A stretch of DNA of 64,000 nt, taken from assembly GCF_033568475.1 (NCBI RefSeq), contig NW_027331833.1, forward strand, positions 4,092,001-4,156,000, read 5' to 3'. Shown here in pieces: positions 31,213 through 43,068 of the stretch. The DNA comes from Henckelia pumila. Taxonomy: Eukaryota > Streptophyta > Magnoliopsida > Lamiales > Gesneriaceae. Each line of letters begins with the position of its first letter. Position 1 is the stretch's first letter. The notes beneath the pieces are model-generated. The model made no database searches, was not told the DNA's origin, and saw only the letters and a program-made list of their open reading frames with translations. The translations under genes and the position numbers were made by a program.

Positions 31213-34200
31213 ATGGCGTTAGTTGAGGCGTTTTTGGAGATTTTAGGGAGGCCCACGATTTGGGCGATGATTTTGGGGATGATTCAGCTGCTAGGGCCTG
31301 TTTGGGTTGCTTTTCTTGTGGGTGTAACGGTGGGGTGGGCTTGGAAACCTAGGTGGGCTAGTTTAGGGAACCGTAAGTTTGAATTTTCAGCTCCTTCTTC
31401 ACCTTCTTCTCATATCCCTTCTCCTGTTAATGGTTTTGTTTCAACCAGCAAAACTGTGGGTTCTGGAAAGGTTAAAATTCAGAATTTTGGTTCTTCTTTG
31501 TTGAATAATAGTTTGGAAAAGATGCAAGTGGCATTGCCTCCTGTTGAAACTGTTGTTTGCAGGTAATATTTTGGGAAATGTATGATTTTTTGTTGTTTTT
31601 GTTGGTTCATTTCTTTATTAAGCATTGGTAATACATTGGCCAGCTTGTATTATGTTGATTTGTCATGTTTGGATTTTGTTTTTTGTTTCATCTTGTTCAT
31701 ATGAACTGACTTGAATGTATGAAGTTTATATATTTGTTGACGTGTGTGTTTGATGAGTTGCTAATTTGAGGTAGCAGACCTCCTTGAAAAATTTGAGAAG
31801 GGAAGTATAAATTTAGAAAGAAAGAAAGGAAATTGTATTATAACACAAGGTATTGTTTGCAAAAGATTATGCATTTGTAGAAGAGATTAATTTATAGATT
31901 ATAAAAAAGTTAATAAAAATCAAAAGTTGAAAGGTGTTTAGAAACAAATGTGAAAATCTAAAAATTAAAGTTTGGTAGTGTTTGACAAATAAGTGATTAG
32001 AGTTATTTTAATATTAATCTTCTTATTAGAATCACTTTTTGAGTCACTATATGACTAACTTTTGGATTTCAATTAACTTAAGCATAAGCTAATACATAAT
32101 CTGGGTTTAAGAAACACTCAAAAGTGATTTTTTAAAGCCAAAATCTAACAATCATTTTTTTTTAAGTGATTGCAAACACTCCCTTAGTTTTCTACTACAG
32201 TATCAAGAAGTTACATTTTTTAATCAACATTTAGTAACTGCTATCTACTTCAACTAAAAACTGGTTACATAATCTTGAAATCTTTTAGGCACATTTCTGT
32301 TTCTTTGACATTTCTCTTTATTCCCTTCAGCCAGTAATCATCCTTATCTTTGCATCAGTGTTTCATTAGGAAGCTAATTGCATCAGTTATGAACGGTTCA
32401 GTAGATATGGATATTAAAACTTTGAAGTCCTGATATGATATTGCTTTGAGTTCATAAAAAATAATTTCCCGTCATGCATCTATTTGTGCAACCTGAAGTT
32501 CAGCATTTTGAGTCCTGGATGTCTTAAACTTGGATGCCCAATTGGTTCAACAACAAAAGAATCCGAGTTAGCTTAGTATAATATCTGAAAACGGCATTTA
32601 GCGTTTTCATAGTAGATACACATTAAATGAGTTTGAAATTTACTTTTCAAGTTGGTGATGTGTAAGTTTCTGAGACAATGCGTTATTCTTTGATAGTTCA
32701 TCAGAATCAAGAAAAGAAGATAGTGTGGTTGTTATGGATGAGGACTTGGAACATTTGTGTCACCTTGTTGAAAGGAAAGATGGAGGTCCATCCTGGAAGC
32801 ATGTGTTTGATCGATCAACTCATGATATGAGCTACCAAGCATGGCAGAGAGATCCCGAGGTGCCAATTCCCTATTTTATAATATCTGAGACCGTGATTTT
32901 TTTTGCTTCACTTGAATCACATGTGTTGTTATGATTTGCCAGACTGGTCCTCCGCAATATTGCAGCAGGACTGTTTACGAGGATGCAACTCCAGAATTGT
33001 TGAGGGATTTCTTTTGGGATGACGAGTTTCGACTAAAGTGGGATGATATGATTCTACATGCTTCAATTTTGGAAGAATGCCCTACGACAAGAACTATGAT
33101 AGTCCACTGGATACGCAAGGTTGGGAAATTAAATTATTTATTATATGTGAACCCGAAAATTGTAATTCACGTCATAGCTTAAATTGTTCATTAATGTTAT
33201 TGATGTGAGATCACATAATTGATTTCCGCTATTTGCGCAGTTTCCCTTTTTCTGCAGCGACAGAGAATACATAATAGGCCGTCGAATGTGGGAATTGGGA
33301 CGATCATATTACTGTGTAACAAAGGTAAAGCCATATATACTTTTGATTTCGTTCTTTCATGGTTTTGCATGGATTCTTTTTCAACCCAATGATTGTAGTT
33401 GATCTACCATTTTGAATTGGCTTAATCACGTGTTTTCTGATCATGGAAAAATTTATTTGTTCATCAAAACACGCATAGTGATGTGCTATATGAGTTTCAG
33501 AAATTGCATCAAAACCAAATGAATCTTGGACACATCCCATATATCCGGAGTTATTGTGTTCTAATGTTCTTCTTACTTGAGGTTCTTATGATGAAATTTG
33601 ATTGCCCCTTCATCTCTAAACCAGGGAGTTCCCTACCCTTCTGTTCCAAGGCGAGTTAAACCAAGACGTGTTGATCTTTACTACTCTAGTTGGTACATTC
33701 AAGCAGGTATATTATAAGAGACTGCTGCATCATTTACTTAAAATCCTGGGTTAGAGTTCATTTTTCTCTCGAAAATGTCTTTATTTTTTTTCTGTTTTTG
33801 AATGGAACAGTTGAATCGAGGCAAGGGAACGGGCAACTGTCTGCATGTGAGGTGGTGCTCTTCCATCACGAAGACATGGGGATTCCATGGGAAATTGCAA
33901 AGTTTGGGGTACGACAAGGTATGTGGGGTGCAGTCAAGAATATCGAACGTGGCTTCCGAGCTTACCAAAAGCACCGGGCTTCTGGAGCTCCCCTCTCCCA
34001 CCATGCTATTATGGCTCAAGTAAACACAAAGATCGACCCGGACTATCTCAAGATTTTGGAAGGCGATGAAGACTCGAAAGAAACACAACTAGTGGCTTCC
34101 ACTGATGAGAAACAAAAGGGTGTGAATATTCCGAAACTCCTAATATTTGGTGGGGTGATCGCAGTTGCTTTCAGTCTCGATCGGGGGCTTCTGACCAAGA

Positions 34201-34268
34201 CACTCGTATTCGGTGTTGCTCGGAGGTTTGGCAACATGGGAAAAAGAGCATTGCCTCGGCCTAGTTGA
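31213..34268 (+). CDS. Membrane-anchored START-domain lipid-binding protein, six exons
   Basis: Exons: 31213-31562, 32697-32859, 32943-33119, 33241-33324, 33625-33706 and 33811-34268. All introns are GT-AG and all phases join, giving a 437-residue protein. Residues about 15-40 form hydrophobic segments (WAMILGMIQLLGPVWVAFLV). A Ser/Pro-rich linker follows, then a START (StAR-related lipid transfer) fold at about 125-335, with GPPQYCSRTVYEDATPELL, DDEFRLKWDDM and VPYPSVPRRVKPRRVDLYY. The C-terminus has a second hydrophobic stretch (LLIFGGVIAVAFSL, about 395-408). This arrangement is that of a plant family annotated as polyketide cyclase/lipid transport superfamily, expected at a membrane, ligand unknown. 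The frame is intact, so this is the best-supported host gene here. Intron 1 holds a MITE. Confidence 0.93.
31974..32187. mobile_element. Intronic MITE in the START-domain gene
   Basis: The left end GGTAGTGTTTGACAAATAAG and the right end TGCAAACACTCCC are inverted matches, and AAGTGATT words recur near both ends. The target duplication is not clean. It lies wholly within intron 1. Confidence 0.55.
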
Positions 34269-35285
34269 GGTGTAACAATAAAACTTTTCCAGCAAGTATC
34301 GATGTGTAGCTGTTGCTTGTTTCTGTGACAAAAAAGATGCTGGAATACCATACAATACAATACACTGAAATGTTTTTAGCATAGACGGATCAGTAGTAAA
34401 CATTCAAATTAAGTTTATGTTTTGCCTCGTTTTGCTCGACAATTTTGATGATTGTTCACTTATCTCAGAAGCAACTTTTGATTCTTGGACACAAACTGTA
34501 GTGAATATGATTAGTACCCGAAAATTCTCCCGAACACCAATAACATCATTCCCCAAATTGTCATAATTATGGTTCGTGGTAATGATACAAGTTCAATTTT
34601 TTGGATTTTAAGTCAGACATTGAATCCCAATTCGTTTTGTACGTAACACGATTAGTGAGTACATAAGACACCAAGAACAGGTAGTTCCGACTTGGTATCG
34701 ATTGTGCATTTTAGGATAAGGATCGAGTTCTAATCATATGCCCTTCAAACTGGTAGAATGAAGTTCACAGATTCACTTTTGTTCACCACTTCATGTAATC
34801 AGGCACTTCCTATGAATCACTTATAAGTGAATCAAAACGCGACGGATAATTCACACAAAATGGAGTACTTCAACCAAGCATTTGATCGACTTGTATTAAT
34901 AAGCACATCTTATGTTTATCGAAACCTCCCTTATTTGCATTTCTAAGTATTGGAATGCATAATCATGGAGGCACCAAAAATAAAGGCCTTTGATGGAGTT
35001 GCAACATCACAATAGAGGCAAGTAAAACTTCACTGATTGATGTCCATCAAAATTGCAGTAATATAAGGAATAAATTTTAACACAGGAAAAAGGTACAAAG
35101 AAATGTCATTCAAAGATGAATGTACTATATTATATAGGAAAACTGATGCCCTCTTCCGGCAGAGTTTGTTGATCATGCGGGTCTCCCATATTTTACGTGA
35201 GGCCGACATTCTATTAAGGGAATCCGAGTAGGCGAGAACCGTGTTTTTTCGACGCTAAAACCGGCTGATTAAGTCATAGGGAAAC
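34269..35285. other. Intergenic region between convergent host genes
   Basis: Presumably the 3' UTRs of the START gene (plus) and the small gene (minus). No repeats, terminal inverted repeats or coding frames were recognised. Minus-strand frames at 34043-34403 are shadows of the START gene exon. Confidence 0.5.
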
Positions 35286-35662
35286 CTATATTATAGTTTC
35301 GAAACTGAATAAGCCATCAAATTGTGGTGCCACCTTTGGTATCTCGGAAGACTTCACTTTCTTCTTGGATTTTCCAACAAGACTGCTAACTGAAGCCCCT
35401 AATCCACCGCCACCTTCCTGCAATATTTACAGAACCAAGAATTAAGTTAATACCAAATATTTACACAATGTACTTCTTAGAAGCATTATCAAACGTACAC
35501 TGCCTAAGTTGCAAACATTTAGCAAAAAACAAAAAATGTTTTTTATTTGAAAACAGCGATTTTTACCGGTACAATTGGATGATTTTTATTGAAGAAATAT
35601 ATCCCCATTGCAGTGGCAGCTGCTGGTGCTGTGATGCAAAATGTTGTAGTGATTGGAGCCAT
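35286..35662 (-). CDS. Small conserved plant protein of unknown function (75 aa, two exons)
   Basis: Exon 1 is 35567-35662 and exon 2 is 35286-35417, joined in phase 0 across a GT-AG intron (donor ACCG|GTAAAA, acceptor TTGCAG). The product begins MAPITTTFCITAPAAATAMG, with a hydrophobic stretch at about residues 8-24 that could be a transit or signal-anchor segment. It continues with a Gly-rich turn and a basic patch (KSKKKVKS), and ends APQFDGLFSFETII. The C-terminal APQFDGL...FET pattern is one I associate with small plant proteins lacking an assigned role. The splice fit, the acceptable start and a TATA box close upstream support a real gene. I cannot name a function. Confidence 0.7.
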
Positions 35663-35709
35663 TTTTCAAGATTTTTTTGAGTGCTAAAACTTTGCGAGTG
35701 AATTAATGG

Positions 35710-35718
35710 TTATATATC
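35710..35718 (-). promoter_or_regulatory. TATA-like box of the small gene
   Basis: GATATATAA on the minus strand about 50 bp upstream of the ATG at 35662. It is the only TATA-like site close to this start. Confidence 0.5.
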
Positions 35719-37027
35719 TTTGGGCTTTTGAAGGAAAGAGAAAATGTATCCTATCCATATTGAGAGGAAATGCTTGAATAGTTGTGTTGACACCACATGC
35801 ACTCTTATCTATCTCCTCCCATATTATTCCCTTTTCAGTATGTAAAATTTAATATTATCTTTTATGTTCAAATATATCAGATATGATCTACCAACTGGAA
35901 AATAAACTAAAAAAGGAACATTATAATTTTGTTTTTGAATATTTACTATTTTGATATTATGGTATTCTGTGTTATTAAGTTTCGATATTAATTTTGTATC
36001 TTTCAATTTTTGACAATTTTGATTATGTGTTCACGATAATTAATATAATGTGATACTACATATATTAATGCCCATGTCAATGTCATATCATTGTCATGTC
36101 AAAATATGACAATAATTACGAAAAAAGATAATGACATGAGCCCAAAATTTATATAACATAATGTTGGCTCAAATTTTCGAAACCGAAACATGTTTTAAAA
36201 AAAATCATTTTTCCGATTAAATTGGTCAAAAGCAGTCTGAATCTATCCGGTTGAGCCGGCCAAAACCGATCTAAGCCGGATTGCCTTTTTAATTTTTTTT
36301 TAGAATTTAATTATTTTGTATATCTCTTCCAACCCCAAAAAAAAATTAATTCTCATTTTTAAATTCGATATTTGGTTACATATACATGATTATTTGGATT
36401 TTTAACTTTGTTAAAAATATTATTTATTAGAATTTGAGCTAATTTAGATTTATTTATATATATATATATATATATAATTACATTTGATATTTATATTATA
36501 TGTATTTTGTTGTTTAGATTTTAAATTTTGATAAATATATATATTTTTGTTATTTATATAAACATTTAATATATTTAAAATTAATTTTTTTTTATTATAT
36601 TATATTATTATTTTATGTAACACAAATATTTTTTTTTGTTTTTCTGTCCATATGGTGACATAAACTTTCAGTAATCATATTTAAGTTCTGATGCTTATAT
36701 TATGTTAGTGATTTAATGTGATTTAATTATAGAGTTAATCTATTATTAGTTTATGATATATTAGATTGATATAACATTTATTAAGTTACCCATTATAGTT
36801 TTCATCATCGAAAAGTAGATTGGTCAGTCCAGTTAAATCATCACACATTGGCCCTTTAAATGACGGGATAATCGAAGTTGAGAGCGAATTCAAAAGTCTG
36901 GTTTTACAATTAGCAAGTCATTCCATAATGTTTTACGAGCTTGTACGAATATGTATCTTATTTGAGTTAGACCGTTCCAAGACTTCACAAGAACACCTTC
37001 CTACCAAGAAATTAAATCCTTAATCTT
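35719..37027. other. AT-rich intergenic stretch with a decayed CCGGTT patch
   Basis: No gene is supported. 36200-36290 contains GGTTGAGCCGGCC and CGATCTAAGCCGG words reminiscent of the MITE at 5485-6089, probably a decayed relative. 36450-36480 is a TA tract. A plus-strand frame at 36820-37020 (67 residues) is open but matches nothing I know. Confidence 0.5.
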
Positions 37028-37812
37028 AAAATGAATCTAAAATATGTGGATGAATTTATCTTTATCTCACAATATAATTCTTAAATAAATTTTCTGCTTG
37101 TTTTTTAATGTCACAAATCAGATTTATTGTCATCTAGCAACGATTTGTGTTTTTTTTAAAATAAAAAATCTTGATTAATAACTTATCTCATAATACTTTA
37201 TTTTAATATATTTTCAATTTCAATACAAAGATTAAGCATTTTTCTATATTTAGTGATATGCTTTGGGCGTGAAAATTGTAGATATAATCTTGAAATAAAT
37301 CTAAAATACGTGGATGAATTTATCTTTATCTCACAATATAATCCTTAAATAAATTTTATATTTGTTTTTTAATATCACAGATCAAATTTATTGTCATCTA
37401 GCAACGATTTGTATTTTTTTAAAAATAAAAAATCTCGATTAATAACTTATCTCACAGATCAAATTTATTGTTTTTTAGACACGATTTTTCTTTTTTTAAA
37501 GGAAAAAATTTGGATTAATAGTTATCTCATAGATGAATTAATATTATATCATAATATATATAATCTTGAAATGAATCTAAAATATGTGGATGAATTTATC
37601 TTTATCTCACAATATAATTCTTAAATAAATCTTTTGTTTGTTTTTTTAATATCACAGATCAAATTTATTGTCATCTAGCAACAATTTGTCTTTTTTTAAA
37701 ATAAAAAATCTCAATTAATAACTTATCTCATATTTTATGTTAATATATTTCTACTACAAAGATTTAACATTTTTCTATATTTAGTGTTGTGCTTTGGGTG
37801 GGAAAAAATGTA
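37028..37812. repeat. Three tandem units of about 245-280 bp
   Basis: Units start near 37028, 37288 and 37566 with GAAAT(G/A)AATCTAAAATA(T/C)GTGG, continue with TTATCTTTATCTCACAATAT and TTATTGTCATCTAGCAACGA, and end with a GCTTTGGG(C/T)G(T/G)G word in units 1 and 3. The last unit leads into a TATATATAGAC end like the Helitron 5' ends further right, so the array may be Helitron-derived. Confidence 0.8.
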
Positions 37813-38034
37813 GTTTTCCTTTTTAGATTGAATTTTTTGTTTTTATATATATAGACAATGCTAAAAGTACAACAAATATCGTGTACAATAATATTTACGA
37901 CAATAATATCATGAGATTTCTTATTTTATCGCGATATTTTTAAATTTAATATATTGTGAGATTTTGATATATTAAATTCTTGTATTGAATTTTTGTGTTG
38001 TAAGATTTGATGTACAAATTTCGTTGTACCTAAC
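37813..38034. other. AT-rich spacer
   Basis: No assignment. It contains TTGTTGTACTT- and TGTACAATAATA-like words, possibly part of Helitron sequence. Confidence 0.4.
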
Positions 38035-38700
38035 AAAACAACCAACATTAAGATCAAAAATTAAATTTTTTTTTATCACGATAAAAGATATTTTAAATTT
38101 TGTTTAAATTAAATCGTATTTTTATCTATAATTCTAAACATTTTAGATCAAATAGTTTATCACTTATAATATCATCTTATTTTTTTAATATTTAATATTA
38201 TCTCTATCTACAATTTTAATTTGAACAATATATTATTTGTATTTTAAAATTTTATTATATCATTACTATTTTCGAAATGTGTTTTGAGCGGAAAAATGCT
38301 TTTATTTCTATTTTAGGTGACTTTTCTCTTTATATATATATAGATTTTTTTGTTTATATATATATATATATACATAGATAAACAGACAAAACAATCCACA
38401 TTAAAATCAAAAATTAAATTTTATTTGATCATGATAAAAGATGTTTTAAATTTTGTTTAAATTAAATTGTATTTATCTATTTTCTATTTTTTTTAAATCA
38501 AATAGTTTAACACTTATAATAGCATCTTATTTTTTCAATATTTAATATTATTTCAATCTTAAATTGAATATTATTTTATTTATATTTTTAAATTTTAGGA
38601 TATTTTTACTATTTTCTGAAATGTTTTTGGGCGGGAAAATTCTTTTATTTCTATTTTAGGTGACTTTTATGTTTATATATATATTATATATATATATATA
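38035..38700 (-). repeat. Two tandem Helitron 5'-end units
   Basis: Units at about 38045-38350 and 38398-38690 both carry, on the minus strand, a TCTATATATATA-like or TATATATAAAC start, then AGTCACCTAAAATAGAAATA and CCGC(C/T)CAAAA, then a long shared AT-rich body (TTTAAAATATCTTTTAT). They match the 5' third of the Helitron at 19361-20074. A third unit lies at 40635-40916. Confidence 0.75.
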
Positions 38701-38723
38701 ATATTGATTTTTTTGTTTATATA

Positions 38724-40598
38724 TGTTGGATTGTGAAACACAAACAATCTTGATTTTGATGATAACAAAACTTGTTATTGTGTTTCTAACATATTTAATC
38801 AAGTGTTATAGATAGTAGATCAAAGTTGGAAGGTTTGAGCTAGAAATCAAGTTAATCAAGCTGGCGCAGTTCAGTAAATCGAGCATATCTCATAGCTCGT
38901 TAATCCAAATGACTTGAGGACAAAACGTTTGGAAAGCTTACTCAAATATCTACAAGTCATATCTGAGGCCAGATGAGTTAATTCGGACGTTATTAAGGCG
39001 AAAAGGTGGTCGCAACATCGAGTTGTATGCAAATCAGATAGAAGTTACAGCAACCAGATCAAACAGACCAGTCCTGGTATTTTGGCCATAACTTACAGCT
39101 CGCTTATCAAAATGAGACGATTCAGTATGAGTTACGAAGCTAAGACAATGATCTACAAATCATATTCAAGAAGCTCAATCTGAATCGGAGTTTAAGAAGC
39201 AGATAAAGAATGATAACATTTTGACATCTGCACAGAAATTCAGCAGAACAGAATTTCCGACATAGATTAGTGTTTCGAGTATATTTTTATCATACGAACT
39301 CGAAATTGAGTGATTATTGATTCCGTGGAAAGCCAAGAGAAAGGGCTACAACTTTTATGTTTATCACTTTGCCCAGAAATCAGTGAATCAAGAGCTAGAA
39401 GCAAATGAACAAATCAGCTTGAATCTGGAACAAACCAGATCAATTGGAATGATGCAGATCAACTACGAGATTAGATCAAGCTTGACCAGAACAAGATCAA
39501 AGTTCGACCAGATCAAAGTCGGACCAGACCAAATCAAAGCTTGACCAGACCAGATGAGTTTGACCAGATCGAATCGGTCAAACCAGTCCGATGAATAGTA
39601 AAATCAGCTCAACTTCAGAAAATAGACAGCAACTCAAATATGACCGTTTCAACTTCAAAAAGTGTCCAGAAACATCCCAAACGGTCATATTATTGAATCT
39701 AACGTTCAAATCATTCTTGGAGCTTATAAATACAACACTTTGAGGATTAAACACAAGATTGGGCATGAGATTCAAAGTGTGGGCAGCCTACATGAAGAAA
39801 GCAAGCTAGAATGAGAGCAAGCCCAATGTGTGAAGAACAAGAAAAAGAGATGAGCTTTCAACGTTAAATCATCTACACCAAACCCACTTTATAGAACACT
39901 CTTCCATGTTCAATATCTTTGTATATGAGTTAAAGAGATCTCACTTACACACATACAAGAGACATGATTTGCAAGATTAGTTGAGTGAAAGTCTTAACAC
40001 AAAGGCATTAAAGATTGTGTTTGTAGTCTTGGAATAAAGACGTAAAATATTATGCAGATTGTGAGGTTGAGGCCTACAATCGAGAGTGGCTAGGAGTTCT
40101 TGTTTAGGCATTGGATAAGTCCTAAATTGAATTGGGTTTGTACAAATGGGTTTGTATAAATCAAAGTCTTCTAGTGGATCTTTCCGAGGTGAAAGCAGGG
40201 TGGCGTAGGAGATTGAGCTCCAAACATTCATAAACAAATTTGTGTCTATTTGTTTATCGCATTTACATTATTATTGCCACTGTTTTAAGATGCATTGTTG
40301 AAGCATTTCATGTGTTCTTCATAGACCAAAATATAGCATACAAAGTGTTTGATAAAATGCTTCAACCAAACTATTTTTATCATTTCAACTTGCATATTTT
40401 AAAATGATTTATAAAATGTTTATTCGGTTTCTACGAAGGATTATTTCGAGCGTATTCCGCTTGGTTTGAAAACCAAACTCGATATAATTCATCGGTGCTC
40501 GGTTTATTTTTGAACATTTCAAGAACGAGCTATTGAAGCTCTTAAATATTTTTAAGTGTGTATTCACCCCCCTCTACACACGTATTTCGATCCTAACA
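38724..40598 (+). mobile_element. Solo LTR of a long-LTR copia-type retrotransposon
   Basis: Begins TGTTGGATTGTGAAACAC and ends CGATCCTAACA, with exact 5-bp flanks ATATA at 38719-38723 and 40599-40603. At 1875 bp with a TTCACCCCCCTCTACAC motif near the end, it looks like LTRs of the SIRE/Maximus copia group. No internal domain is present, as after recombination between two LTRs. It split a row of Helitron 5' units. The strand is inferred from the motif order. Confidence 0.85.
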
Positions 40599-40604
40599 AT
40601 ATAT

Positions 40605-40916
40605 ATATAGATAGACATACAAAACAACCAACATTAAAAGCAAAAATTAATTTTTTTTTGATTACGATAAAAGATATTTTAAATTTTGTTTAAATTAAAT
40701 TGTATTTATCTATTTTCTAAATTTTTTAGATCAAATAGTTATCACTTATAATATCATCTTATTTTTTGAATATTTAATATTATATCTATCTTAAATTGAA
40801 TAATATTTTATATGTATTTTTAAATTTTAGGATATCTTTACTATTTTCGGAAATTTTTTTTGGTCGTGAAAATTCTTTTATTTCTATTTTAGGTGACTTT
40901 TTTGTTTTTATATATA
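40605..40916 (-). repeat. Third Helitron 5'-end unit, right of the solo LTR
   Basis: It continues the array of 38035-38700 after the inserted solo LTR: ACATTAAAAGCAAAAATTAA, GATTACGATAAAAGATATTT, AGATCAAATAGTTATCACTT and TCTATTTTAGGTGACTTTTT occur in the same order. Confidence 0.75.
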
Positions 40917-41451
40917 CTAGTATTCCACATGTGCGATGCACAGAGTGTTATTTTTATGTAATTATTGACAAAATTAGTAAATATGATTGTTGGAATAAAT
41001 AATTAAAATATAAATAAATTAATATTGAATTTGATTAAAGGATTTGAAATCTACGAATATAATGTATCTTCATTGTTTAGATAACTTAAAAAAATTCATC
41101 TTGATATTTATTATACTACAATTGAGGTCATCACAACGAATTTCAAATTCTTAGAGAGTATTGAAATCAATTTAAATTCATTGTGGTTGGAGGGGTGTTT
41201 GACAGAGTTTAAAAGTTTTGTAAATTTTGTTTGGAAAACTTTTTAGAAAATATTTTTAAGCCTATTTAACATCTTTTAAGATGTTTTTATAAAAAAAAGT
41301 TGTTCACCCCTATTTTTTTATAAATGTCTTATTTTAATATTTTACTTATCCATATTATCTTTGTATTAAAAATTTTGTTATTTCCTAAGAAAAAATTCTT
41401 TTATTTCTATTTTAGGTGACTTTTTTGTTTATATATATATATATATATAGA
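40917..41451 (-). mobile_element. Non-autonomous Helitron, minus orientation
   Basis: On the minus strand it starts TCTATATATATAT (at 41451) and ends CTAG (at 40917), with a GTGCATCGCAC hairpin 13 bp before the end. It sits between A and T, the standard Helitron target. The interior matches 19361-20074 in long stretches (GATGACCT(C/A)AATTGTAGTA, TAAACAATGAAGATACATTA), with a 5' portion deleted. It encodes nothing. Confidence 0.85.
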
Positions 41452-41734
41452 TATGTATAGATTTAAAAATTATGCATATAAAACAGCAACAATGTTAAAT
41501 TTTATTTAATTTAAAATATGGTAAGAACCTATTTTAGTAAATTTGTAGCTCACATGTAACTATCATATTTTGCCTACTTTTAAATATCTGGATTATTTAG
41601 ACAAAAACATTTTCAACCAAAAATGTTAATATAAAAAAATTAATTTTTTTTAAAAGTAGGAAAAAAGATGAAACTTATTGATTAGTGATTACTGCACATG
41701 ACCAGGTCAACAAGTCACAACAGTCTACAACGAA
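41452..41734. other. AT-rich stretch, nothing assigned
   Basis: No frame or repeat structure supported. Confidence 0.4.
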
Positions 41735-42094
41735 TGCAACATATTGATTGGGCAGGGGTTTCGACGGTTCGATGAAGGATTTTAGCCCATAATTGACAGC
41801 CCATGTTCAGCACGATAAGAAATAAAAACAATTGATAATTGGGCCAAGATTTCCAAAATTCCAAATAGAGTGTCAGCCCATTACTGACTGCCCATGTTTT
41901 AGCCGAATATATAATAAATAAAAACATGATTGTTGAGAGTGGGCACGTTTGGATGTAATATTTCAGCCCATGTTCAGCCCGATAAGAAATAAAAATATTT
42001 AGTTATTGGGCCGAGGTTTCTACGATTCCATATAGGGTGCAGGCCCATTACTTACGACCCATGTTTCAGCCCAATAAGAAATAAAAACATATAT
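41735..42094. repeat. Imperfect tandem repeats downstream of the tRNA gene
   Basis: About three and a half units of 90-150 bp share TTGGGC(C/A), a TTTC(T/G)ACG(A/G)TTC-like word, CAGCCCAT(G/T)T and AATAAGAAATAAAAACA. One unit junction (41932-41943) carries GTTGAGAGTGGG, identical to the 3' end of the adjacent tRNA gene in the same orientation. Confidence 0.75.
42083..42087 (-). terminator. Pol III terminator of the tRNA gene
   Basis: A run of five T on the minus strand, 8 bases after the tRNA 3' end, is the standard RNA polymerase III stop signal. Confidence 0.75.
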
Positions 42095-42101
42095 GTTGAG
42101 A

Positions 42102-42134
<33 letters not shown>

Positions 42135-42174
42135 ACCTTAATCTGGCGCCTTAGACCAACTCGGCCATCTCAAC
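42095..42174 (-). tRNA. tRNA-Leu (anticodon AAG)
   Basis: The 80-nt minus-strand sequence folds as a class II tRNA. The acceptor stem is GTTGAGA/TCTCAAC. The anticodon stem CCAGA/TCTGG encloses loop TTAAGGT (anticodon AAG, reading CUU). There is a variable arm, and the T-arm has TTCAAAT. The A box (TGGCCGAGTTGG) and B box (GGTTCAAATCC) internal promoters are intact and there is no intron. CCA is not encoded, as expected for a nuclear gene. It looks functional. Confidence in identity is high from the secondary structure alone. Confidence 0.95.
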
Positions 42175-42177
42175 TTT

Positions 42178-42215
42178 GATTTGAGATATACAATCATATA
42201 TTATTAATCCCAGTC
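42178..42215 (-). promoter_or_regulatory. TATA-like and CAA upstream motifs of the tRNA gene
   Basis: On the minus strand TAATAATATATGA and, nearer the gene, TCAAATCAAA precede the tRNA, matching the AT-rich plus CAA arrangement often found before plant tRNA genes. Confidence 0.5.
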
Positions 42216-42429
42216 ACGCTTGTATTTACACATTCGGTTGAACAAAGGGATGTCAATGGGTCAGGTATGGATAGGATATCATATCATATCTCCATACTCA
42301 TACCCATTTATTAAATCTATCCCTATCGGATATTCAATTTCATCTTCATCCTTATGCCCGTTGGAGGATCGGAAATCCATAATCTACCCAAATATCCTAT
42401 TACCACCTACAATTGATTTTTCTCAATTT

Positions 42430-43068
42430 TGAATTATTTTGATAAAGCTATGAATATTTACCATATTCTTTAAATGAACAATAAGAAAAATTATTAAAGA
42501 TAAAAATTCACAAAATAAACATCAAAGAAAAAATAACAAAATATTAGAAATAGTTTATCCCAACATCATTATCCTATAAACTTTACATTATCTCTATACC
42601 AATAATTTTCTTCCTTCAATTCAACTACATCATCCAACAAAAGTATATTTGAATTAATATCATATCCAAAAATTCATAATTCAACATATTAAACATCTTT
42701 GGGCTACCCCTAATTTAATCATATGTAAATATGATCATCCAAAAAGCAAACTAGATCAGTTTCAACTCTGAACTAATCGTAAATTTCTTCATCACTTGGC
42801 ATTGTTGTGTCCTGCAAAACAATGAAGAGCAATATAAACAATTGACCCAATAGTTTACTTTGAATATCAAATTTAACAAAATTAAGCTGTATTAAAAACT
42901 TACCTCATCAACATCAATGGTATCCTCATCATATTCAACTGAAGAGTAATATGCTCTGTTTCTTGTGAACTTTTAGCTACAAAATTCAATGAAGGAGAGA
43001 AATCATTATTGTAGATTGTACATGAAGAATTAAGGATATTTTCATTCAAAAACAATAAAAACTAAAAT
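42430..43068 (-). other. 3' non-coding part of the hAT element
   Basis: AT-rich; no independent frame. It includes possible 3' introns or UTR of the hAT transposase (CCTCATCAACATC near 42902 lies within a short Asp/Glu-rich minus-strand frame that I cannot place). Confidence 0.4.

Noticed and set aside
33738-34403. Minus-strand frames of 87-116 residues
   Set aside because: Shadows of the last exon of the START-domain gene on the opposite strand.
36820-37020. 67-residue plus-strand frame next to the Helitron array
   Set aside because: Open frame of ordinary chance length in an AT-rich region, with no motif, start context or neighbour to support it.
37028-37812. Three tandem units considered as a centromeric-type satellite
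   Set aside because: Only three copies, variable length, and linked to Helitron-like ends; not a satellite array.
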